DNA of 64,000 nt, from NCBI RefSeq assembly GCF_004151485.1, contig NZ_SBFF01000003.1:248001-312000 (forward strand), read 5' to 3'. The stretch comes from Sphingosinicella sp. CPCC 101087. GTDB taxonomy: Bacteria > Pseudomonadota > Alphaproteobacteria > Sphingomonadales > Sphingomonadaceae. Below the pieces are notes generated by a model. It made no database searches, was not told the DNA's origin, and saw only the letters and a list, made by a program, of their open reading frames with translations. Below, in pieces: positions 45,649 to 54,762 of this stretch (position 1 is its first letter; each line of letters starts with the position of its first letter). The translations under genes and the position numbers were made by a program.

Positions 45649-46554
45649 ATGGACGAGGCCGTTGCCGCCCTGCGCGACTTCAATCGCTTCTACACGCGGT
45701 TCGTCGGCGCGCTGGATGCTCACTATCTCGGCAGCGACCTGTCCCTGGCCGAGGCGCGGCTGCTCTATGAGATCGCCACGCGCGTCTCGCCGATCGCCTC
45801 CGAGCTGCAGGCCGATCTCGGCCTGGACGCCGGCTATGTCAGCCGGATCCTCCGGCGCTTCCACGCCAAAGGGTGGATCAGCCGCGAGCGAGGCAAGGAT
45901 GCGCGCCAGCGGCCGATACTCATCACGTCCGAAGGCCGAGCCAGGTTCGAAGCGCTCGACACGGTCATCCGGCGCCAGCTGGCCGAACGGCTCGAGCCGC
46001 TCCGGGCGGCCGACCGGGAGATGCTGGTGGAGGCGCTCGGCGCGGCCCGCGCCCTTCTCGGCGGCGGTTCGGCGTCGTGGGCGATCCGAACCTTCCGGGC
46101 CGGCGATCTGGCGATGATCGCGGCGCGGCAGTCGATTCTCTACGAGAGCTATGGCTGGGGTCGGCCGATGGAGATCCTCCAGGCCGAGGTCACCACGGCT
46201 TTCCTCAGGGACTTCAAGCCGGGGCGCGAGCAATGCTGGGTCGCCGAACGGGCCGGCATGATGGCCGGATCGGTGCTGATCGTCGATGCCGGCGGCGGCG
46301 TCGGGCAGCTTCGCTTGCTCTATGTCGAGCCCTGGGCTCGCGGCCTGGGCATCGGCGCGGCGCTGGTCGACGAATGCGTCGCATTCGCGCGCGGCGCCGG
46401 TTACGAGCGGATCAGCCTGTGGACCCACACCGTCCTGGAGAGCGCGCGGCGAATCTACGCTGCCGCGGGATTCAGGATCGTCGCCACGGAGATCCACGAT
46501 GAATTCGGAAGGCCCGAACAGGGCGAAACGTGGGAGCTTGCACTGACCCGGTGA
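45649..46554 (+). CDS. MarR-GNAT fusion (regulator and acetyltransferase)
   Basis: 301 residues. The N-terminal half is a MarR winged helix (LSLAEARLLYEIATR; LGLDAGYVSRILRRFHAKGW; SRERGKDARQRPILIT), and the C-terminal half a GNAT acetyltransferase (LRLLYVEPWARGLGIGAALV, the acetyl-CoA loop RGLGIG, then ARRIYAAAGFRIV). The fusion is known in many bacteria; the acetylated substrate is not. It has a palindromic operator just upstream and lies between queA and tgt. Confidence 0.93.
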   Translation: MDEAVAALRDFNRFYTRFVGALDAHYLGSDLSLAEARLLYEIATRVSPIASELQADLGLDAGYVSRILRRFHAKGWISRERGKDARQRPILITSEGRARFEALDTVIRRQLAERLEPLRAADREMLVEALGAARALLGGGSASWAIRTFRAGDLAMIAARQSILYESYGWGRPMEILQAEVTTAFLRDFKPGREQCWVAERAGMMAGSVLIVDAGGGVGQLRLLYVEPWARGLGIGAALVDECVAFARGAGYERISLWTHTVLESARRIYAAAGFRIVATEIHDEFGRPEQGETWELALTR

Positions 46555-46571
46555 GCCGGTAAGGGCCCCGG

Positions 46572-47705
46572 ATGCCCGCTTCCTCGCGTTTCTCCTTTTC
46601 GATCGCCGCCCGCGACGGCCGTGCCCGGACGGGGGCGATCGCCATGATCTGTGGTGAGATCCGGACCCCCGCCTTCATGCCGGTCGGGACGGCGGCCACC
46701 GTCAAGGCGATGAAGCCGGCCGACGTACGCGCCTCCGGTGCGGACATCATCCTCGGCAATACCTATCATCTGATGCTCCGGCCGGGCGCGGAGCGGATCG
46801 CGCGGCTCGGCGGACTGCACGACTTCATGGGCTGGAAACGGCCGATATTGACCGACAGCGGCGGCTATCAGGTGATGAGCCTGGCCGATCTTCGCAAGGT
46901 GACCGAGGAGGGCGTGCGCTTCCAGAGCCACCTCGACGGCTCCACCCACATGCTGACGCCCGAACGGTCGATGGAGGTGCAGCGCCTGCTCGGGACCGAC
47001 ATCGTGATGGCGTTCGACGAATGCACGCCCTTTCCGGCCGAGCGCGACACGGCGGAGCGGTCGATGGAACGCTCCATGCGCTGGGCCAGGAGGTCGCGCG
47101 ATGCGTTCGACGCCGGCGGCGAGCATGCCTCACGTGCCGCCCTGTTCGGGATCCAGCAGGGCTCGATGGAGGAGGATTTGCGCCGGGCCTCCGCCGAGGC
47201 GCTGACCGGGATCGGGTTCGACGGCTATGCGGTCGGCGGCCTTGCCGTCGGGGAGGGGCAGTCCGAGATGTTCAGGGTCCTCGATTTCGCGGTCCCGATG
47301 CTCCCCGAGAACCGCCCCCGCTACTTGATGGGAGTCGGCAAGCCGGACGACATTGTCGGCGCGGTCGAGCGCGGCATCGACATGTTCGACTGCGTCCTTC
47401 CGACCCGTTCGGGACGCACTGGCCAGGCCTTCACCCGCGACGGGCCGATCAACATCAAGAATGCCCGTTTCGCCGAGGACAGGGACCCACTCGATCCGGG
47501 CTGCGCCTGTCCGGTCTGCGGCACCTGGTCGCGCGCCTACATCCACCACCTCGTGCGCTCGGAGGAGATATTGGGGGCGATGCTGATGACGGAGCACAAC
47601 CTCAACTTCTACCAGCAGCTGATGGCGGACCTGCGGGCGGCGATCGGGGAGGGACGATTGGCGAACTTCGCCGCCGACTTCCGGGCACGCTATCGCCGGG
47701 AATAG
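46572..47705 (+). CDS. tgt: tRNA-guanine transglycosylase
   Basis: 377 residues. The catalytic Asp pair lies in [12 protein letters not shown] and [14 protein letters not shown]; the zinc site is [17 protein letters not shown]. It swaps guanine for preQ1 in tRNAs with GUN anticodons, ahead of QueA. Normal length and start. Confidence 0.97.
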   Translation: MPASSRFSFSIAARDGRARTGAIAMICGEIRTPAFMPVGTAATVKAMKPADVRASGADIILGNTYHLMLRPGAERIARLGGLHDFMGWKRPILTDSGGYQVMSLADLRKVTEEGVRFQSHLDGSTHMLTPERSMEVQRLLGTDIVMAFDECTPFPAERDTAERSMERSMRWARRSRDAFDAGGEHASRAALFGIQQGSMEEDLRRASAEALTGIGFDGYAVGGLAVGEGQSEMFRVLDFAVPMLPENRPRYLMGVGKPDDIVGAVERGIDMFDCVLPTRSGRTGQAFTRDGPINIKNARFAEDRDPLDPGCACPVCGTWSRAYIHHLVRSEEILGAMLMTEHNLNFYQQLMADLRAAIGEGRLANFAADFRARYRRE

Positions 47706-47763
47706 CTATGGCGTCCCGCGGAAGGCGGGCGCAGCTTCATCTTCGAGGAACCGAGGCCCGGTT

Positions 47764-48336
47764 CTAGGCGGCCGCGCGTCCGGTCGCTTCCGCGGTGGAC
47801 GTGACCGCGCAGAATTCCATCGCCAACGTCGCGACGTGCGCGTCATGGATCGCGCGGGCGGAAATCGTGCCGCCGCGGCCGTCGGGAAGGTCGAAGCAGT
47901 CGCAGGCGTCGGCGACCAGCACCATGCGCCATCCCATGTTGGCCCCGGTGCGGATGGTCGTCGACACGCACATGTCCGTGGAAATGCCGAATGCCACGAC
48001 CGTCTCGGCGCCGAGCCGTCTCAGCCGCAGGTCGAGGTCGGTGCCGATGAAGGCGGAATTCACGGACTTGGCGACCACCGGCTCGCCATCCTGCGGTTCG
48101 AAGCCGGAGCGAAAGGCGTTGCCCCAATGGTCCGCGGCAAGCGATGAGCCCGGCTGCACCGAATCATGCCGGACGTGGATGATCGGCGCTCCAGCGGCCC
48201 GCCAGCGCGCCAGCAGCGCGCGACCATTGGCCTCCATCTCGTCGTTCCAGCGGGGCGGCCAGCTTGGGTCGTCAAAACCCTGCTGAACGTCGATCGGCAG
48301 CAGCACGGTGCGGGAAAGGTCGGTCGTGACGCTCAT
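47764..48336 (-). CDS. Cysteine hydrolase, isochorismatase-like
   Basis: 190 residues. The triad is in LLPIDVQQGFDDPSW (Asp), VAKSVNSAFIGT (Lys) and GISTDMCVSTTIRTGANMG (Cys). Such proteins act as nicotinamidases, ureidoacrylate amidohydrolases or isochorismatases; the substrate is not clear. The ATG at 48336 starts just before the first strand. It is in the same direction as the helicase upstream, 31 bp away. Confidence 0.9.
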   Translation of the reverse strand: MSVTTDLSRTVLLPIDVQQGFDDPSWPPRWNDEMEANGRALLARWRAAGAPIIHVRHDSVQPGSSLAADHWGNAFRSGFEPQDGEPVVAKSVNSAFIGTDLDLRLRRLGAETVVAFGISTDMCVSTTIRTGANMGWRMVLVADACDCFDLPDGRGGTISARAIHDAHVATLAMEFCAVTSTAEATGRAAA

Positions 48337-48367
48337 TTCGGGTCGGCCGCCGTCATGCCGGTAGGCC

Positions 48368-49822
48368 TCAGCCCCCGAAACCCTGGCCGAGGAAGCTCGG
48401 CACCGGGCCGTTCCAGCCCTCGTCAGCAGGCTCGGGCTGCGAGTCGCGGCCGCGCCTCGAGGGCTGCCCGCCGGCGGGCCTCGAATTCTCCGCGCGTTCC
48501 TGGGGAGCGCGCGGGGAGGGCGCTCTTGCTGCGGGCTCTTCGCGGTCGCGCTGCGGGGGCGCTTTTGGTGTCGCTTTCGGCTCGTCCGACTGAGCGTCGC
48601 GCTCCGAAGTCTTGGTCCGGGATCGCCGGGCCGGCCGCTCGGCGGCTCGCCGCCGCTCGCCCGTCTTTGGTTCGGCAGTCGCCGCTTCCGCTTCCGGCGG
48701 CGATTCCGCCTCGCCGCCGATCTCGGCAATCTTCGTGCCGATCAGCTTCTGGATGTTGTCGATCGCCTCGGCATCGTCGCGTGCGACGAGGGTGATGGCG
48801 ATCCCGGTGCGCCCGGCGCGGCCGGTGCGGCCGATTCGGTGGACATAGTCGTCCGGATGCCAGGGCACGTCGAAGTTGAAGACGTGGCTGACGCCCTTGA
48901 TGTCGAGGCCGCGGGCGGCGACGTCGGAGGCGACGAGGATCGAAACCTCGTCATTCTTGAATCGGTCGAGCTCGCGGATCCGGTCGGCCTGCTCCATGTC
49001 GCCCTGTATCTGTCCGGCGGCGAAGCCGTGCCGCTTGAGGCTCGTCGCGAGGTCGCGGACGGTCGTCTTCCGGTTGCAGAAGATGATGGCGTTTCTCACC
49101 TCCTCGGCGCGCAGCAGGCGTACCAGGGCGTCCTTCTTCTTGCGCGAATCGACCCGCATCATCCGCTGCTCGATCGACGAGGCGGCGGTCGCCGGCCGCG
49201 CCACTTCGATCGTCTTCGGGCTGGTGAGGAACCGGTCGGCCAATTTCTTGATCGGCGGCGGCATGGTCGCCGAGAAGAGCAGGGTCTGCCGGTTCGCCGG
49301 CAGTTTGGTGCAGATCTGCTCGATGTCGGGGATGAAGCCCATGTCGAGCATCCGGTCCGCCTCGTCGATGACGAGCAGGTTGCAGCCGGTGAGGAGGATG
49401 TTGCCGCGGTCGAACAGGTCCATCAGCCGCCCGGGCGTCGCGATCAGCACGTCGACTCCCTTCTGCAGCGCCTTCACCTGGTCGCCCATGCTGACGCCGC
49501 CGATCAGCAGCGCCATCGACAGCTTGTGGTGCTTGCCATATTTCTCGAAATTCTCGGCGACTTGGGCGGCGAGCTCGCGCGTCGGCTCCAGGATGAGCGA
49601 CCGCGGCATGCGCGCGCGGCTGCGTCCCTGCGACAATATGTCGATCATCGGAAGCACGAATCCGGCGGTCTTCCCGGTGCCGGTCTGAGCGATGCCGATG
49701 ATGTCGCGGCCCATCAGCACCGGCGGGATCGCCTGCCGCTGGATCGGCGTCGGGTCGCTATAGCCTGCCTCGCTTACGGCGCGGAGCAGTTCGTCGGAAA
49801 GGCCGAGGTCGGCAAAGCTCAT
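48368..49822 (-). CDS. DEAD-box RNA helicase, RhlE-like
   Basis: 484 residues with all helicase motifs: AQTGTGKTAGF, PTRELAAQV, ATPGRLMDL, VIDEADRMLD, LFSATMP, ASDVAARGLDI and HRIGRTGRAG. The last ~110 residues are a Pro/Arg/Glu-rich tail that should bind RNA. It belongs to the RhlE group by the start SFADLGLSDELLRAV. Confidence 0.95.
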   Translation of the reverse strand: MSFADLGLSDELLRAVSEAGYSDPTPIQRQAIPPVLMGRDIIGIAQTGTGKTAGFVLPMIDILSQGRSRARMPRSLILEPTRELAAQVAENFEKYGKHHKLSMALLIGGVSMGDQVKALQKGVDVLIATPGRLMDLFDRGNILLTGCNLLVIDEADRMLDMGFIPDIEQICTKLPANRQTLLFSATMPPPIKKLADRFLTSPKTIEVARPATAASSIEQRMMRVDSRKKKDALVRLLRAEEVRNAIIFCNRKTTVRDLATSLKRHGFAAGQIQGDMEQADRIRELDRFKNDEVSILVASDVAARGLDIKGVSHVFNFDVPWHPDDYVHRIGRTGRAGRTGIAITLVARDDAEAIDNIQKLIGTKIAEIGGEAESPPEAEAATAEPKTGERRRAAERPARRSRTKTSERDAQSDEPKATPKAPPQRDREEPAARAPSPRAPQERAENSRPAGGQPSRRGRDSQPEPADEGWNGPVPSFLGQGFGG

Positions 49823-49943
49823 GTAGAATCCGGGGGTTGGGCTGTCTCTCGATCAAGCCGCGTCGCTGACGCCCGTTGTGCCAAGCGGCTCGCCTTGTCA
49901 AGGTACGCGGCGCCCTTGAGCCGGAGCGGGACGCCGGACTCGG

Positions 49944-50387
49944 CTATGGCTGCTCCGGCGTGAGCGCCTTGAAATCGTCGATCTGGCATTCGCCCCCGGC
50001 ACGCGATCGGATCGAATCCCGATCGGCGCAGATGCGTCCGTCCTGGGTCGCGTTGATATAGAAGCCGCGATAATAGTCCAGGGCGGGACAACGGCGCTGC
50101 AGCACCGCCCGGACCCGACTGTTGTCGCGAAGGATCAGGTCGACGCTGTTCGGGCGCAACGACGTCGCGCCGGTGACCTGCCGGGCGGTGAGGCACCGCG
50201 GCCCACGCCGTTCGCGCCAGTTCGTCGGCGCGCCGCCGGCGGCGGCCGTGCGCCGCTCGCGCGTCACGCGGATGATGATCTGCTGATGACGTATCCTGAC
50301 GTCCTCCGCGCGAGGCGAGGGCGGCGCCGTCTGCCCTCCGGCGCCGATCAGCGCGAGCAGCAGCACGGTCGTGCCGGCCAGAATCAT
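49944..50387 (-). CDS. Hypothetical exported protein
   Basis: 147 residues with a signal-like start (MILAGTTVLLLALIGAGGQTA), a basic middle and conserved-looking Cys in RCLTARQVTG, RRCPALDYY, ICADRDSI and ECQIDDFKAL, suggesting two disulfides. No family is recognised. It is divergent from the FAD-linked oxidase. Confidence 0.7.
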   Translation of the reverse strand: MILAGTTVLLLALIGAGGQTAPPSPRAEDVRIRHQQIIIRVTRERRTAAAGGAPTNWRERRGPRCLTARQVTGATSLRPNSVDLILRDNSRVRAVLQRRCPALDYYRGFYINATQDGRICADRDSIRSRAGGECQIDDFKALTPEQP

Positions 50388-50478
50388 GTGTTGCGGTCCA
50401 TGGCGTGCGGGGATTCATCCCTGCGCTTGAACATGCGATTAATTGCCCCCCGTGTCCCGCCCGTCTATCTGCCGCCGC

Positions 50479-51948
50479 ATGCCCTCTCCGTCCAGTGCGC
50501 TGCTCGAACGGCTCGCCGCCTTGCTCGGCCCCAAGGGCTTCGCCCGCGAGGCGACGGCGGTCGAGCCTTGGCTGACCGACTGGCGCGGCCGTTTCCACGG
50601 CAAGGCGGCCGCCTTGCTATCGCCGTCGACGCGCGAGGACGTAGCCGCGATCGTCGGACTGTGCGCGGCTGAAGCCGTTCCGCTCGTTCCGCAGGGCGGC
50701 AACACTTCGATGGTCGGTGGCGCCACGCCCGACGGGTCCGGCGAGGCCCTTCTCCTTTCGCTGCGCCGGATGAACCGGATCCGCTCGCTCGATCCGGCCG
50801 CCGGGCTCGCGACATGCGAGGCGGGCGTGATCCTTGCCCATCTTCACGAGGCGGCGCTGGCCGCTGGCCGCAGATTTCCGCTCACTCTCGGCGCTCGTGG
50901 CTCGGCTACCGTGGGAGGGCTCGTCTCCACCAATGCCGGCGGCACCCAGGTCCTGCGCTTCGGCACGATGCGCCGGCTCGTCCAGGGCGTCGAGGCCGTG
51001 CTGCCCGACGGAAGTCTGTTCGAGGGCCTCTCGCCGCTCAAGAAGGACAATCGCGGCTACGATCTTACGCAGCTGCTGATCGGCGCGGAAGGCACGCTCG
51101 GAATCGTCACCGCGGCGAGCCTGAGGCTGGTTCCGGCCGTCGGGGAGCGGGCGGTGGCCTGGGCGGGCGTGGAGACGCCGCAGGCGGCGCTGAAGCTGCT
51201 TCGCCACCTCGAAACCGTGGTGGGCGATTCGATCGAGGGATTCGAGCTGGTTCCGGCCAGCGCGCTCGACCTCGTGCTCGAACATGTCCCCGGCACGCGC
51301 GCGCCCCTGGCGGGACGGCATCCGTGGAACGCGCTCATCGAGGCGGCCGTGCCGATGGCGGTCGCGAGCCCGGAAAAGGCCCTCTATTCCGCACTCGGAT
51401 CGGCGCTCGAGATCGGCCTCGTCACGGATGCGACGATCGCCGCCAGCGATGCCCAGGCCGAGGCGATGTGGCGCCTGCGCGATTCAATCTCGGAGGCGGA
51501 GAAGAAGGACGGCATCGCGGCCAAGCACGACATTTCGGTGCCGGTGGCCGACATGCCGGCCTTCCTGGTCGAGGCGGCCGAGGCGGTCGAGGCGCGGTTT
51601 CCGGGTGTCCGGGTCAATGCCTTCGGCCACCTCGGCGACGGCAACATCCATTTCAACGTGCGCGCCCCGCGGAGCTCGGGCCCCGCCTGGCTGGAAGGCG
51701 AAGGCGAGGCGGTGACCGCCTTGGTGCACGACCTGGTGACCGCCGCGGGCGGGTCCATTTCGGCAGAACATGGCATCGGCCAGATGAAGCTTGCGGAATT
51801 CGCCCGGCTCGGCGGCGCCACTCGTATCGCGGCGATCCGGGCCATCAAGCAGGCGCTCGATCCGGCGGGGATAATGAACCCCGGAAAGCTGGTTCCGCCG
51901 GTCGAGGATCCTCACGACGGGCTTGCAGAAAGGGCTCGCCGCCCATAG
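50479..51948 (+). CDS. FAD-linked oxidase, GlcD/D-2-hydroxyacid dehydrogenase type
   Basis: 489 residues. FAD-binding loop VPQGGNTSMVGGATPDG, GLVSTNAGGTQVLRFGTMR, LLIGAEGTLGIVTAASL, and the C-terminal NAFGHLGDGNIHFNV and SAEHGIGQMK place it with GlcD/D-lactate/D-2-hydroxyglutarate dehydrogenases. The exact substrate is not clear. The ATG at 50479 is preferred to a TTG 36 bp upstream. Confidence 0.92.
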   Translation: MPSPSSALLERLAALLGPKGFAREATAVEPWLTDWRGRFHGKAAALLSPSTREDVAAIVGLCAAEAVPLVPQGGNTSMVGGATPDGSGEALLLSLRRMNRIRSLDPAAGLATCEAGVILAHLHEAALAAGRRFPLTLGARGSATVGGLVSTNAGGTQVLRFGTMRRLVQGVEAVLPDGSLFEGLSPLKKDNRGYDLTQLLIGAEGTLGIVTAASLRLVPAVGERAVAWAGVETPQAALKLLRHLETVVGDSIEGFELVPASALDLVLEHVPGTRAPLAGRHPWNALIEAAVPMAVASPEKALYSALGSALEIGLVTDATIAASDAQAEAMWRLRDSISEAEKKDGIAAKHDISVPVADMPAFLVEAAEAVEARFPGVRVNAFGHLGDGNIHFNVRAPRSSGPAWLEGEGEAVTALVHDLVTAAGGSISAEHGIGQMKLAEFARLGGATRIAAIRAIKQALDPAGIMNPGKLVPPVEDPHDGLAERARRP

Positions 51949-52015
51949 ACCGAAGCCTTGAAACCCCGGTCCGCCAGCGCCGGCCGGGGGTCCGATCCTT
52001 CATGGAGACTGCCTC

Positions 52016-52801
52016 ATGGCGACTCAGCCGCCGCCCAACCTGCCGCTCTTCTACAAGAACCTTCAGCCGCTCTCGAGCACGCATCACAGCGGCTATCGCG
52101 CCCGCCAGAGCGACAAGGCGCCTTACTTTGCGACGGCGCACGCCATTCCCCTGACGATCGACGAGTTCGTTCATGCCCAGCGCTTCATGCCGATCGTCTT
52201 CTCGACCGGCGAGAGCGTCGTTCCGCTCGCGCTGACCGGCCTTAACGAAGGGGTCAACGTGTTCCTCGACGAGGAGGGAAAGGCGCTCCAGCCCTTCTAC
52301 GTGCCGGCCTATGTCCGTCGCTACCCCTATGTGCTGGCCCGCCTGGACCAGAATGCGCAGGAGCTTTCGCTCTGCTTCGATCCGACCAGCGATCTGATCG
52401 GCGAATTCGATTACGGCGCGCCCTTGTTTGAGGCAGAGAAGCCGAGCGAGCACCTCAACAACGTCCTCAAGTTCTGCGAGGACTTCGAAGTCGCCGGCCA
52501 GCGCACGGCGGCTTTCGTCAAGGAGCTCCAGGGGCTCGACCTGCTGATCGACGGCGAGGTCTCGATCCAGCCGAACGACAGCGACAAGCCGTTCATCTAT
52601 CGCGGCTTCCGGATGGTCGACGAGCAGAAGTTCCGCGACCTGAACGGCGATCAGCTGCGCAAGATCAACCAGAACGGCATCATGCCGCTGATCGTCGCGC
52701 ATCTCTTCTCGCTGTCGCTGGTTCGCGACATCTTCGCCCGCCAGATGGCGCAGGGCAAGGTGCCGCAGCCGAACGCCGAGCCGCTCACCGCCGAAGCCTG
52801 A
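52016..52801 (+). CDS. SapC family protein
   Basis: 261 residues. LPLFYKNLQPLSSTHHSGYR then FVHAQRFMPIVFST, FYVPAYVRRYPYVLA and LNGDQLRKINQNGIMPLIVA are the SapC pattern, found next to S-layer or SPOR genes in some species. Function is poorly known. A candidate small RNA lies downstream. Confidence 0.93.
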   Translation: MATQPPPNLPLFYKNLQPLSSTHHSGYRARQSDKAPYFATAHAIPLTIDEFVHAQRFMPIVFSTGESVVPLALTGLNEGVNVFLDEEGKALQPFYVPAYVRRYPYVLARLDQNAQELSLCFDPTSDLIGEFDYGAPLFEAEKPSEHLNNVLKFCEDFEVAGQRTAAFVKELQGLDLLIDGEVSIQPNDSDKPFIYRGFRMVDEQKFRDLNGDQLRKINQNGIMPLIVAHLFSLSLVRDIFARQMAQGKVPQPNAEPLTAEA

Positions 52802-52879
52802 CCCACCTCGACCCGGTCGCATTTTTCGGGCGCGCGATTCCTTCGCGCGCCCGCAATGCGTGGGAATTGCAAGGGCCGC

Positions 52880-52907
52880 TTGAAACCCTCGAAGCGGTTC
52901 CTACATC
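52880..52907 (+). promoter_or_regulatory. Housekeeping-type promoter of the candidate small RNA
   Basis: TTGAAA at 52880-52885 and CCTACATC at 52900-52907 match the alphaproteobacterial -35 and -10 (GCTANAWC, 7 of 8) with normal spacing. It would start RNA at about 52914. Confidence 0.5.
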
Positions 52908-52913
52908 CCTGAT

Positions 52914-53027
52914 GCGTCGTCGTATTTCCCCCCTTTGCGGCGGCGCGATGCGCCCCCTTCCCTGAAGGCGGGCGCTCCTCCCTGAACTTGGCCACCTCGC
53001 GGTAACGCGAGGTGGTCTTTTCTTTTT
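52914..53027 (+). ncRNA. Candidate small RNA with anti-Shine-Dalgarno loops
   Basis: About 114 bases between a sigma-70-like promoter and a strong intrinsic terminator, with no reading frame. It carries pyrimidine-rich CTTCCCTGAAGG (52957-52968) and CTCCTCCCTGAAC (52975-52987), able to pair with ribosome sites. This layout resembles the alphaproteobacterial suhB/MmgR-type small RNAs, which end in a hairpin followed by T. The exact 5' end is estimated; the family assignment is from memory. Confidence 0.6.
52992..53027 (+). terminator. Rho-independent terminator
   Basis: A perfect 10-bp stem CCACCTCGCG / CGCGAGGTGG with loop GTAA and the tail TCTTTTCTTTTT. The best terminator in the window. 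It ends the candidate small RNA and may also end sapC transcripts. Confidence 0.93.
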
Positions 53028-53052
53028 GGACCTTGGCCGGAAGGGCGCCGCT

Positions 53053-53913
53053 TCACTCCGCGGCGAGCGCCGGCTCACCGCCGAGCAGCCGCGCCTCGAG
53101 CGCGCTCGTCACCGCCGCGATCAGCGCGCAGGCGCCGGCGAAACCGGGGCCTGGCGACCGAAGCTCCGCGTCCAGATAGGCCGATCGATCGATCTCGAGC
53201 TGGATCGCGTGGATCGAGCGGTCCGGCCGCCCGTGGCGTGCGCAGACATATCCACCCGCATAAGGGGCGTTGCACGCCGTGCGGTATCCCAGCGATCGGG
53301 CCGCGTTCATCGCCGCCTGGACCAGGCCCGGGTCCGAGCTCGTGCCGTAGCGGTCCCCGAATACGACGGGACTGTCGCCGCCTCCACGCGGCGGCATCGA
53401 ATGGCAGTCGAGCAGGACCGCCGCACCGAACCGGTCCCGGCTCTCCTCGAGCGCCCGTTCGAGCGCCTGGTGGTAAGGGCGGTGAATCCGCTCGATCCGC
53501 CGGCTCAGTTCCTGGCGTGGCACCCGTTCGCGCCAGATCGGGCCGACACCGGAGATTCTGGACGGGATCAGGCCGATCCCGCCCCGGCTGCGTACCGACG
53601 CGAGGATGCTCCCCGGCGGCAGGGTGGGTGTCACCATATTGGGGTCGATTTCCCGTTCGTCCCGATTCAGGTCGATTTCGGCACGCGGTGTCCGGGCGAT
53701 GAAGGCCGTGGCGCCGGCGGCGGTGGCGCGCCAGACGAGCCGGTCGACCAGACGGTCCTCCAGCGTCTGGAGCACGCCGAGCGGGACTCGGGCCGCCTTG
53801 ACCAGCTCCGGCGAATAGTGCCGGCCGGCATGGGGAACGGAAAGGATGACCGGGGAGACCGGCCGTTCGGGGCCGATTCTGAAGAAGGAAGATGGAGGCG
53901 AATCCTCGCTCAT
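53053..53913 (-). CDS. N-formylglutamate amidohydrolase family protein
   Basis: 286 residues. SPVILSVPHAGRHYSPEL, LEDRLVDRLV, EIDLNRDEREID, LLDCHSMPPRGGG and AIQLEIDRSAYLD are the motifs of the family, with likely metal ligands His and Asp. It releases glutamate from formylglutamate in His breakdown; other hut genes are not here, so the role could differ. The start at 53913 lacks a good ribosome site; an in-frame ATG at 53997 is the alternative. It is divergent from cpdR. Confidence 0.87.
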   Translation of the reverse strand: MSEDSPPSSFFRIGPERPVSPVILSVPHAGRHYSPELVKAARVPLGVLQTLEDRLVDRLVWRATAAGATAFIARTPRAEIDLNRDEREIDPNMVTPTLPPGSILASVRSRGGIGLIPSRISGVGPIWRERVPRQELSRRIERIHRPYHQALERALEESRDRFGAAVLLDCHSMPPRGGGDSPVVFGDRYGTSSDPGLVQAAMNAARSLGYRTACNAPYAGGYVCARHGRPDRSIHAIQLEIDRSAYLDAELRSPGPGFAGACALIAAVTSALEARLLGGEPALAAE

Positions 53914-54043
53914 CGCTATGTCAGAGGTAGGGCCGGGTCGGGGCGCGCGCAATCTCGGCGCGCGGTTCGGCTGGAAAATATTAAGCGCTTCGCGCATAAG
54001 CGCATCCGTGGGCGCCGCCGCGAGGGCGCATTATGGAGCACGG

Positions 54044-54421
54044 ATGCTGAGGATCCTCCTGGCCGAAGACGACGAATCGATGCGCGTCTACCTGACCCGC
54101 GCGCTCGAGCGGGTCGGCTATGCGGTGACGCCGGTGGATCGCGGCACGGCAGCCTTGCCTTTGCTCGAGAGCGAGCCGTTCGATCTCCTCCTCACGGACA
54201 TCGTCATGCCGGAAATGGACGGGATCGAACTCGCCCAGAAGGCGGCCGAAATCGCTCCCGATATACGGGTCATGTTCATCACGGGATTCGCTGCGGTGGC
54301 GCTGAAGGCCGGGCGCAAGACCCCGGACGCCAAGGTGCTCTCCAAACCCTTCCATCTGAAGGATCTGGTGGCCGAGGTCGAACGGATGTTCCAGTCCGAG
54401 GACCAGCACGGAAGATTGTAG
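54044..54421 (+). CDS. cpdR: Cell-cycle response regulator CpdR
   Basis: 125 residues, a lone receiver: ILLAEDDESMRVYLTRALER, phospho-acceptor Asp52 in LLLTDIVMPEMDGIELA, VMFITGFAAVAL and VLSKPFHLKDLVAEVERM. This closely follows CpdR, which when unphosphorylated primes ClpXP to degrade cell-cycle proteins in alphaproteobacteria. A GGAG lies 6 bases before the ATG at 54044. Confidence 0.92.
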   Translation: MLRILLAEDDESMRVYLTRALERVGYAVTPVDRGTAALPLLESEPFDLLLTDIVMPEMDGIELAQKAAEIAPDIRVMFITGFAAVALKAGRKTPDAKVLSKPFHLKDLVAEVERMFQSEDQHGRL

Positions 54422-54472
54422 CCGGCGGCGGGTTGCGCCGGTCGGGGACGCTCGCTACATGGGCCGCCTCGT

Positions 54473-54547
54473 GGGCGTGTAGCTCAGTGGTAGAGCACTG
54501 TGTTGACATCGCAGGGGTCGCAAGTTCAATCCTTGCCACGCCCACCA
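54473..54547 (+). tRNA. tRNA-Val (GAC)
   Basis: 75 bases including the encoded CCA. The acceptor arms GGGCGTG and CACGCCC pair, the D arm is GCTCAGTGGTAGAGC, the anticodon loop TTGACAT gives GAC (Val), and the T arm is GCAAG-TTCAATC-CTTGC. All arms pair well. Confidence 0.96.
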
Positions 54548-54762
54548 TTTTCTCCTTTTAGGCCGCGATCGGCTGCTCGGCGCGAAGGCGCGGGCTGGCG
54601 GCTTTCGCCCGAGATCGACAGGAGTCGATCGGGCCTCTGCGATCGGCGTGTCGATCCGGCACGGTCGTCGAGAAGGTCGGAGACGATTCCTGTTACGGGA
54701 AATGCCCGGCCGCTTGTCCTATGGCGAACGGCTGACCCGATGGAGGAGGCGACCGCTGCGGC

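Noticed and set aside
54473-54547. Attachment site of a mobile element at tRNA-Val
   Set aside because: No second copy of the tRNA end (TTCAATCCTTGCCACGCC) was noticed in the window, and no integrase gene is present.
54548-54762. Lasso precursor peptide gene before the FecI gene
   Set aside because: No short frame with a leader, a Thr at the penultimate leader position and a core starting with Gly was seen here, nor at 61175-61233.
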